Assembly: GCA_937900425.1 (NCBI GenBank)
Contig: CALCDT010000199.1
Coordinates: 1-17,687 of the forward strand
From: an uncultured Alphaproteobacteria bacterium
GTDB taxonomy: Bacteria > Pseudomonadota > Alphaproteobacteria > Rhizobiales > Pleomorphomonadaceae
Length of the DNA stretch: 17,687 nt
Reading direction: 5' to 3'
This document shows, in pieces, positions 1 to 6,156 of the stretch (its first letter is position 1; each line of letters opens with the position of its first letter). The position numbers and the translations under genes are program-made. The notes under the pieces were generated by a model. The model did no database searches, had not been told where the DNA came from, and saw only the letters and a list, made by a program, of their open reading frames with translations.

Positions 1-646
<646 letters not shown>

Positions 647-677
647 CTATATAAGAGGGCGGTCCCGGAGCCGCAAG
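647..677 (-). promoter_or_regulatory. Heat-shock (RpoH, sigma-32) promoter of dnaK
   Basis: On the minus strand CTTG (677-674) is followed by 18 bases and then CTTATATAG (655-647). This matches the alphaproteobacterial RpoH consensus as I know it, CTTG-N17/18-CYTATNTNNG. The predicted RNA start is near 640, leaving a leader of about 125 nt before the dnaK ATG. The element begins only about ten bases after the DUF4188 stop codon, so dnaK can be transcribed on its own. No CIRCE element (TTAGCACTC-N9-GAGTGCTAA) is seen. Confidence 0.85.
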
Positions 678-684
678 ACGCCCG

Positions 685-700
685 ATCACGCTGGCGTGAT
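685..700. repeat. Perfect inverted repeat ATCACGC-TG-GCGTGAT next to the dnaK promoter
   Basis: Two seven-base arms are separated by two bases. The repeat contains the stop codon of the DUF4188 gene and lies eight bases upstream of the -35 CTTG of the dnaK promoter. It may be an operator or may have arisen by chance. It is too short and lacks the T-run of an intrinsic terminator. Confidence 0.4.
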
Positions 701-1237
701 ACCGCTTTCTCCGCCCGGCCGGTCGCGTCGTCCGCCCTCGCCGTCACCGCCCGGCCCACCCTCCCGTTCGCCCCGCAGCCGGCCGCGCGCCGCCTCGCGC
801 GAGCCGCTGGCGGGAACGAGCCGGCCCAAGCGGCCGAGCCCGCGCGGCGGCATCCCAGAATAGAGGGCCTCGTATTCTCCGGCCTGCACCAGGAAGGTCT
901 CGTGCCAGATCCCGACCGTGCCGCGGTCGTCCTTCATCGCCCGGTTGAAGGCGACCCAGGCCGGCCAATGCGCCCGATCGCGGCCGCGGGCGTAGGCTTC
1001 CAGATGCTCGAAGCTGCGCCAGTATTGCACCATCGAGGGAAAACCGGCTCCTTCGCCGCCGAGAAAGCCGCTCGCCGGCCCCGCGGCGCGCAGTTCCGCG
1101 AGCATCCTCGACATCGCCATCGCGACCGGCACCCACTTGTGGACCGCCAGCGGCCGGTTGATCCGCATTCCGATCAGGAAGACGACGAAGTCGCCGTCGA
1201 TGTCGACCGTCATCCGTTCCGCGATCACCTCGCTCAT
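686..1237 (-). CDS. DUF4188 family (putative monooxygenase-like) protein
   Basis: A 183-aa protein that I recognise as DUF4188, a family of uncertain function related to dimeric alpha+beta barrel monooxygenase-like proteins. Family features visible are the opening strand [19 protein letters not shown], the segment [14 protein letters not shown], the central [41 protein letters not shown], and MPPRGLG near residue 140. The start at 1237 is chosen because GGAGGA lies six bases upstream; the open frame extends to 1285 but without a better site. The last 35 or so residues are rich in Gly, Arg and Glu and look like a disordered extension beyond the family core. The stop codon lies inside a short palindrome just upstream of the dnaK heat-shock promoter. 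The substrate is unknown. Confidence 0.85.
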   Translation of the reverse strand: MSEVIAERMTVDIDGDFVVFLIGMRINRPLAVHKWVPVAMAMSRMLAELRAAGPASGFLGGEGAGFPSMVQYWRSFEHLEAYARGRDRAHWPAWVAFNRAMKDDRGTVGIWHETFLVQAGEYEALYSGMPPRGLGRLGRLVPASGSREAARGRLRGEREGGPGGDGEGGRRDRPGGESGITPA

Positions 1238-1242
1238 CGATG

Positions 1243-1248
1243 TCCTCC
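1243..1248 (-). promoter_or_regulatory. Ribosome binding site fixing the DUF4188 start
   Basis: GGAGGA on the minus strand, five to six bases before the ATG at 1237. It favours this start over the longer open frame reaching 1285. Confidence 0.7.
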
Positions 1249-1344
1249 GGCAGCCGTTCATCCGATGGTAAGGCCGGTCGGGCACGATTGCGACGGCCCG
1301 CCGCGGGCCCTGTCGCCCGTCCGGGGACGCGACCGGGAGTGGTC

Positions 1345-1680
1345 ATGTCGGCACGTCACCGCCGGGCGGATCCTGCTCGGAACGATCCCGGCGCCGCGGT
1401 CGCGCCGCGCGACGTCGTCGCGGCGGTGCTTCTCGCCGCGCTGTTCCTCTCCGCCCTCGTCGCCTGCGACGGTCTCGCCCCTCTCGGCGTGGCGGACCCC
1501 GTCGCCGCCGCTCTTCTCCACGGCCTGATCTTCGCCGCCGTGACGGCCGTCTCCCTCGTCCTCGCCGGCCTCGCCCGGCTGGCCGGAACCGGAGGCGACC
1601 GGCGGTGGGGCGACGGCGGTCCGGGATCCGTCTTCGACACCGACTGCGGCGGCGACGGCGGAGATGGCGGCGGCGACTGA
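1345..1680 (+). CDS. Hypothetical small two-helix membrane protein with Gly/Asp-rich tail
   Basis: A 111-aa protein that I do not recognise. It has a charged N-terminus (MSARHRR) and two hydrophobic stretches at about residues 23-41 (DVVAAVLLAALFLSALVA) and 55-79 (AALLHGLIFAAVTAVSLVLAG), joined by a short loop. The tail after residue 80 is hydrophilic and ends in CGGDGGDGGGD. The start at 1345 is supported by GGGAG five bases upstream; an in-frame upstream extension to 1240 is Arg-rich and probably untranslated. It is divergent from the DUF4188 gene, with about 107 bp between the starts. Clear membrane-helix composition in a single frame argues that it is real, but at this GC content a chance open frame cannot be excluded. 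Confidence 0.55.
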   Translation: MSARHRRADPARNDPGAAVAPRDVVAAVLLAALFLSALVACDGLAPLGVADPVAAALLHGLIFAAVTAVSLVLAGLARLAGTGGDRRWGDGGPGSVFDTDCGGDGGDGGGD

Positions 1681-1988
1681 CCGTGGCGGTCGGGGGGGGC
1701 TGCGCGCCCGCGGGGGAACGAGTTCGCCGTCTTCCCTCCGCGGTCTCAGTCCCCGCGCGACTTCGCAAAGAAAGTCTCACTCGCGGCGCGACGATTTCTC
1801 GGGTTCCTGAAATCCGGCTTCAAGAGTTTCGCAGTAGTCTTCCTCACGAGACGCGCAGGAGGCCCGTCGAGGCGGAGCCTTTTCGGGTTCCAGCTCCGTC
1901 GTGCCGTGTTCATCGCAGACGGGAGAGCGATGGCGACGGCGGATGACCGGCCGGGACCGTGATGCGCGAGATGCGAGAGGGACGACAG
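1681..1988. other. Non-coding gap of 308 bp, no feature recognised
   Basis: Lies between two small membrane-protein genes on the plus strand. It contains a run of eight G near 1691-1698 and a somewhat less GC-rich middle (about 1770-1850). I see no clear -35/-10 pair, terminator or conserved open frame here. A promoter for the 96-aa gene downstream is likely in this stretch but could not be placed. Confidence 0.5.
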
Positions 1989-2279
1989 ATGAAAATCACC
2001 ATGGCACGACGCTTTCTGACCGAGATCGACGCCGAGGCGGGCTCGCTTCCCGCCCTGCTGCTCGCCTGCGCGGCGACGCTGGTCGGCTGGCAATACGACT
2101 TCGCCGGCATGATCGGCCTCGACTACGGCTATTTCACCTACGCCGCCTTCTTCGGCCTCTTCGTCATGACCTTCTTCGTCGGGCGGGTGATCTCGATCGT
2201 CGCCAACGGCTCCTCGCGCGAAGACGCCAGCATCAGCAGCAAGGCCCTGCGCGAACTCGACGCCCGCCGCCGGCGCTGA
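1989..2279 (+). CDS. Hypothetical small two-helix membrane protein
   Basis: A 96-aa protein of unrecognised family. It has a short N-terminal cytoplasmic-looking segment (MKITMARRFLTEIDAEAG), hydrophobic helices at about residues 19-34 (SLPALLLACAATLVGW) and 47-71 (GYFTYAAFFGLFVMTFFVGRVISIV), and a charged, Arg-terminated tail. The ATG at 1989 is chosen because GAGAGGG lies seven bases upstream; an in-frame ATG at 1959 and another four codons downstream are alternatives. The aromatic-rich helices (Y, F, W) are unlike shadow frames at this GC, which supports a real gene. alkB follows 123 bp downstream on the same strand. The function is unknown. Confidence 0.75.
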   Translation: MKITMARRFLTEIDAEAGSLPALLLACAATLVGWQYDFAGMIGLDYGYFTYAAFFGLFVMTFFVGRVISIVANGSSREDASISSKALRELDARRRR

Positions 2280-2402
2280 GGCTCGCGCCACGAACCGCTC
2301 CGGTCGCCGGCTCCGGCGCGGTCGCAGCGTCCGCTCCTTTGCGGGCTGCTGGGCGGCGGCTTCCGGCGGCTGGCGATGTCGGGCCGGTGCCGCTAGGCTC
2401 GG

Positions 2403-3029
2403 ATGATGACGCCAGCCGGTTTTCGATTCCTCCCCGGCCACCTCGACGCCGCGGCGCAGGAGGCCCTCGCCCTCGCGATCGCCCGGGTGATCGCCGAGGC
2501 CCCGCCGTTCACGCCGCGGATGCCGCGCACCGGCAAGCCCTTCTCGGTGCGCATGACCAACTGCGGCCCGCTCGGCTGGGTCTCCGATGTCGCCGGCTAC
2601 CGCTACCAGCCGCTTCATCCCGAAACCGGACGGCCGTGGCCGGCGATGCCGGCGGTCCTTCTCGACCTCTGGGCCGATCTTTCCGGCCACTCCGCGCCGC
2701 CGGAAGCCTGCCTCGTCAACCTCTACGACGCCGGCGCCCGGATGGGCCTGCACCAGGATCGCGACGAAAAGGACTTTTCCGCGCCCGTGCTCTCGGTCTC
2801 GCTCGGCGACACCGCGATCTTCCGCATCGGCGGCACCAGCCGCCGCGACCCGACCCGCTCGCTGCGCCTCGCCTCGGGCGACGTCCTCCTCCTCGCCGGC
2901 GACGCCCGCCTCGCCTTCCACGGCATCGACAGGGTCCTTCCCCACTCCTCGACCCTTCCCGCGCGCACCGGCCTTTGCGAGGGCGGCCGCGTCAACCTGA
3001 CCTTGAGGCGGGTCGGCCGGGCGGACTGA
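2403..3029 (+). CDS. alkB: AlkB-type 2-oxoglutarate/Fe(II)-dependent nucleic-acid demethylase
   Basis: A 208-aa member of the AlkB family, which oxidatively removes alkyl lesions such as 1-methyladenine and 3-methylcytosine from DNA or RNA using Fe(II), O2 and 2-oxoglutarate. The iron ligands are visible as H117 and D119 in LHQDRDE and H173 in AFHGIDRV. The 2-oxoglutarate-binding motif RVNLTLR (R196 to R202) closes the fold. NLYDAGARMGLHQD and APVLSVSLGDTAIFRIGG resemble the E. coli AlkB core closely, and the length matches (E. coli 216 aa). The start is ATG-ATG at 2403/2406, with only a weak AGG upstream. There is no ada gene beside it. Its regulation cannot be read from the sequence. Confidence 0.95.
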   Translation: MMTPAGFRFLPGHLDAAAQEALALAIARVIAEAPPFTPRMPRTGKPFSVRMTNCGPLGWVSDVAGYRYQPLHPETGRPWPAMPAVLLDLWADLSGHSAPPEACLVNLYDAGARMGLHQDRDEKDFSAPVLSVSLGDTAIFRIGGTSRRDPTRSLRLASGDVLLLAGDARLAFHGIDRVLPHSSTLPARTGLCEGGRVNLTLRRVGRAD

Positions 3030-3193
3030 GCGGCGGCGCCACCCGAAGGACGACACGGGAAACTGCTGCTTAACCACGTCGTCGATCTTCCCGCGCCCGG
3101 TCCCGCCTCTGAAGCGGAAATTCACCTTTCCGGGCGACAACGGCCCGCGGTCCCGCGCCCTGCGGACCGGCCGCCGGCGGAGAACCGACCCCC

Positions 3194-4333
3194 GTGACCG
3201 AGAGCAGCAGTCTCCTCGCCGCCCTCCCGGGCCGCGTCCGCATCGCCCTTCGCCGCGACCGCCCGATCTACCTGATGATCGCGGCCTACGCGCTGGCCGG
3301 AGCCGGCTTCCTCGCCGTGATCGGCGAATTCGATCCGTCGGTCTTCTTCGTCTACGTCCACGGCTATGCCGCCAACGCTCTGGCGTTGATGCCCGCCGTC
3401 GTGATCGGCCTGTCGCTGCTGGTCGTCCGCTTCCGGCATCGCCACCGCCGCATGCTGGTGCTGCGGATGATGCTGCGGCCGCAGCGGCTCGCGCGCGGCC
3501 TCGCCGGCGTCGTCCTCGTCATCGCGATGGCGATTTTCCAGGGCACCTTCACGGCCATCAAGACCGCGCTGCCCGAGGTCACGCAGGCTTTCGCGACGCA
3601 GCCCTTCTTCGCCGATCCCGCCTTCGCCGACCTCGAGAGGGCGGTGTTCGGCGGCGATCCGTGGCAGCAACTTCACGCCCTCCTGCCCGACAGCGTCACC
3701 CTGATGCGGCTCGTCGAACTCAATTACGGCGTCGGCTGGGCGATCGTGACGATGCTGATCCTGTTCCACTTCGCCACGTCGCCGCGCGCCGACGGCCTGC
3801 GGATTCGCTATTTCGCCTGCTTCATCCTGACCTGGTTCCTGCTCGGCAACGTCTTCGCCGCCGTCGGCATGTCGGCCGGTCCAGCGCTCTACGGCTTTGC
3901 GACCGGCGATCCCGCCCGCTTCGCCGACCTCGTCGCCGCCCTGTCGCCGACCGGCGGCATGCCCTTTTCGGCGAGCAGCTTCCAGGCCTATCTCGCCGAC
4001 GCCTACCGCGGCGGCGAGGGCGGTTTCGGCACCGGCATCTCGGCCTTTCCGAGCCTCCACGTCGGGGCGATGATGATCGACGCGCTGTTCCTGCGCGAGA
4101 TCGACCGCCGCCTCGGCCTCGCCGCCTTCGCCTACACCGCGCTGATCTGGGTCTCCTCGGTCTACCTCGGCTGGCACTATGCGGTGGACGGACTGTTCTC
4201 GATCCTGTTCGTGGCCGGCCTCTACGCCGCCGCGCTGCGGGCGCCGGCGATTCTCGCTACGCCGAAGGCTCGCCCGTCCGCCCTTCGCCCGGCCGACACC
4301 GCGCCGCAGGGCGCGGTTCCCTCGCTGCGCTGA
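3194..4333 (+). CDS. PAP2 superfamily membrane phosphatase/transferase (Aur1/Ipt1-like)
   Basis: A 379-aa integral membrane protein of the PAP2 superfamily. The C-terminal catalytic motifs are FPSLH (residues 285-289) and GWHYAVD (326-332); the two histidines H289 and H328 with D332 are the expected phosphoryl-transfer residues. The segment SAGPALYGF (227-235) and the FPSLH form are typical of the inositol-phosphoceramide-synthase-like (Aur1/Ipt1) branch rather than classical PAP2 with SGH. About six hydrophobic segments occur, near residues 26-43, 60-78, 103-118, 180-193, 206-226 and 310-345. The start is GTG at 3194; no strong ribosome site is visible. The substrate is probably a lipid phosphate or a lipid head-group exchange in the inner membrane, but the sequence does not say which. 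Confidence 0.85.
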   Translation: MTESSSLLAALPGRVRIALRRDRPIYLMIAAYALAGAGFLAVIGEFDPSVFFVYVHGYAANALALMPAVVIGLSLLVVRFRHRHRRMLVLRMMLRPQRLARGLAGVVLVIAMAIFQGTFTAIKTALPEVTQAFATQPFFADPAFADLERAVFGGDPWQQLHALLPDSVTLMRLVELNYGVGWAIVTMLILFHFATSPRADGLRIRYFACFILTWFLLGNVFAAVGMSAGPALYGFATGDPARFADLVAALSPTGGMPFSASSFQAYLADAYRGGEGGFGTGISAFPSLHVGAMMIDALFLREIDRRLGLAAFAYTALIWVSSVYLGWHYAVDGLFSILFVAGLYAAALRAPAILATPKARPSALRPADTAPQGAVPSLR

Positions 4334-4391
4334 AGGGGGCGGCGACCCGTCCCCTCGCCGGAACGATCCGGGCGCGGCCTCGGCCGCGACG

Positions 4392-5336
4392 ATGGCGCCG
4401 CGCCGCGAATTCGCCTATGGGTTCCCGCGCCTGCCACAACCCGCGCCGGAGCCATCGACCCTGTCCGCGATCCGCTATCTCCTCGCCGTCGACGGCGGCG
4501 GCACCAGCTGCCGCGCCCGCCTCGCCGATCTTTCGGGCGCCGTGCTCGGCGAGGGCCGCGCCGGATCGGCCAACCTGACCGCCGGTGTCGAGCCGGTGCG
4601 GGCGGAGGTTCTCGCCGCCGCCGCTGCCGCCTACACCGCGGCCGGCCTCGACGCGGCGGCGATGGCGGCGAGCGCCGCCTGCCTCGGCCTCGCCGGTGCC
4701 AACGCCTCGGGCCTCGGCGAGAGCTTCCTCGCAACCCCGTTTCCCTTCGGGAGGATCCGGCTCGTCACCGATGCCGAGATCGCCTGCCGCGGAGCCCATC
4801 GCGGCGGCGACGGCGGCATCCTGGTCCTCGGCACCGGCAGCCAGGGCGTGGTCGCGGTCGGCGGCCGGCTCGTCACCGTCGGCGGCTGGGGCTTCGCCCT
4901 CTCCGACGGTGGCTCCGGCGCGGTGGTCGGTCGGGCGGCGCTGCGGCGGGCCCTGCTCGCCCACGAGGATCTTTCGCCGGCTTCGGATTTCACCCGGGCG
5001 GTGATGGCCCGCTTCGACGACCGCCCGCAGACCATGCTGGCCTTCGCGCTGAAGGCGGCCCCGCGCGACTGGGCGGCCTTCGCGCCGCTGGTGTTCGAGG
5101 CGGCCGCGGCGGGCGATCCGGTCGCCCGCGGCCTTGCCGACGAGGCGGCGGGCGACGTCGCCGCGCTCGTCGGGCGGGTGCGCGATCTCGGCGCCCGCAG
5201 CATCGCGTTGATGGGCGGCCTCGCCGCGTTCTACCGGCCGATGATGCCGGCCCCTCTCGTGCCCCTGCTCGCCGAGCCCGCGGGCGACGCCCTCGACGGC
5301 GCGCTGGCGCTCGCCCGGGCGATGGCCGCCGACTGA
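4392..5336 (+). CDS. BadF/BadG/BcrA/BcrD ATPase family protein, probable N-acetylglucosamine kinase
   Basis: A 314-aa sugar-kinase-like ATPase of the ASKHA fold. Visible motifs are phosphate-1 DGGGTSCRA (residues 34-42), a TDAEIA segment (126-131) that would carry the catalytic Asp, phosphate-2 GILVLGTGSQG (142-152), GGWGFALSDGGSG (164-176), and a C-terminal adenosine-type IALMGG. This pattern is typical of bacterial N-acetylglucosamine kinases that feed amino-sugar recycling. The ATG at 4392 is used because it is the only convincing start between the PAP2 stop and the fold; no strong ribosome site precedes it, and residues 1-27 have no family similarity that I recognise. It faces the pdeM gene tail to tail. 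The enzyme class is secure, the exact sugar less so. Confidence 0.88.
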   Translation: MAPRREFAYGFPRLPQPAPEPSTLSAIRYLLAVDGGGTSCRARLADLSGAVLGEGRAGSANLTAGVEPVRAEVLAAAAAAYTAAGLDAAAMAASAACLGLAGANASGLGESFLATPFPFGRIRLVTDAEIACRGAHRGGDGGILVLGTGSQGVVAVGGRLVTVGGWGFALSDGGSGAVVGRAALRRALLAHEDLSPASDFTRAVMARFDDRPQTMLAFALKAAPRDWAAFAPLVFEAAAAGDPVARGLADEAAGDVAALVGRVRDLGARSIALMGGLAAFYRPMMPAPLVPLLAEPAGDALDGALALARAMAAD

Positions 5337-5362
5337 AGAAGCCTGCTGCGGGACGCCCGGAT

Positions 5363-5397
5363 GCCGGCCGTCGGGCTGAAACGGGAGAACGGCCGGC
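5363..5397. terminator. Possible bidirectional terminator hairpin between convergent genes
   Basis: GCCGGCCGT (5363-5371) and ACGGCCGGC (5389-5397) form a perfect 9-bp stem with a 17-nt loop in the 82-bp gap between the converging kinase and pdeM genes. There is no T-run on either side, so this is a candidate only. Confidence 0.45.
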
Positions 5398-5418
5398 GGC
5401 CCCCCGGCTTCGAAGGGC

Positions 5419-6156
5419 TCAGCCCGGCCGAAGGTCCGCGCCGCGGATCGGGCGCACCCGGGTCTCGCCGAGCATCCAGGCGTGGAACCGCCGCTCGGGA
5501 AACAGCGACCGGAAGGCCGGGTCGAGCACGTTGAGCCCGCCGGTATAGGCGCCGAGCGCCGGCAGGATCAGCCGGCGACCGTCGCAGGCGAAGGCGCGGC
5601 GCCGCAGCGAACGGCCGCGGGCGACGACCCGGGCCGCCGGATGGAGATGACCCGAGACCTCGCCCTCGCCGGCGTCGGGCCGGGGCGCGTGGCGGAAGTG
5701 GAGCGGGCCGATCGCCATCTCCTCCGCCGCCCGGCCGCCGAGGTCGGCCGGCGGCAGCGGGTCGTGGTTGCCGGCGATCCAGGTCCAGTCGGTGGCCGCG
5801 GTGAGCGCGCGGATCCGCAGGCGGTCGACGTCGGACAGGCGGGCCTCGCCGCGCCCGTCGTGGAAGCTGTCGCCGAGGGCGATCACCCGCTCCGGCCGGT
5901 GGCGGGCGAGGAGGGCTTCCAGCACGGTCAGCGTCAGGTGGGTGTCGTAGGGCGGCAGGAACAGGCCGCGCACCGCCGCGGCCGAGCCCTTTTCGAAGTG
6001 GAGGTCGGCGACGACGAGGAGCCTCTCCTCCGGCCAGACGAGGGCGCCGGCCGGGTCGAGCGCGAGGCTCGCCCCGCAGAGCTTCAGCCGGGCGCAGTGC
6101 AGCGGCGCTTCCGCCCCGACGATCTCCTCCCGCCCCGCGGCCTCGGCCTCAGCCAC
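5419..6156 (-). CDS. pdeM: Ligase-associated DNA damage response endonuclease PdeM (calcineurin-like phosphoesterase)
   Basis: A 245-aa metallophosphoesterase of the PdeM/MPE type found with Lhr-type helicase, ATP-dependent DNA ligase and an exonuclease in bacterial repair clusters. Metal-binding motifs are visible in order: VVADLHFEKG (D51, H53), LGDSFHD (D96), AGNHDP (N130, H131) and VSGHLHP (H170, H172). The GTG start at 6156 overlaps the end of the upstream helicase gene, and GGAGG six bases before it lies inside the helicase gene. A longer open frame reaches 6366 but only as a shadow of the helicase sequence. Coupling to the helicase supports joint action on damaged DNA. The ligase and exonuclease partners are not in this window. 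Confidence 0.93.
   Translation of the reverse strand: MAEAEAAGREEIVGAEAPLHCARLKLCGASLALDPAGALVWPEERLLVVADLHFEKGSAAAVRGLFLPPYDTHLTLTVLEALLARHRPERVIALGDSFHDGRGEARLSDVDRLRIRALTAATDWTWIAGNHDPLPPADLGGRAAEEMAIGPLHFRHAPRPDAGEGEVSGHLHPAARVVARGRSLRRRAFACDGRRLILPALGAYTGGLNVLDPAFRSLFPERRFHAWMLGETRVRPIRGADLRPG

Noticed and set aside
1605..1946. 113-aa plus-strand open frame
   Set aside because: Overlaps the end of the 111-aa gene in another frame, is Arg-rich and lacks a ribosome site or any domain.
1746..3140. 464-aa minus-strand open frame
   Set aside because: Antisense to alkB and the small membrane gene; low-complexity Arg/Gly/Ala, no recognisable domain.
3122..4177. 351-aa minus-strand open frame
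   Set aside because: Antisense shadow of the PAP2 gene; charged, domain-free sequence.
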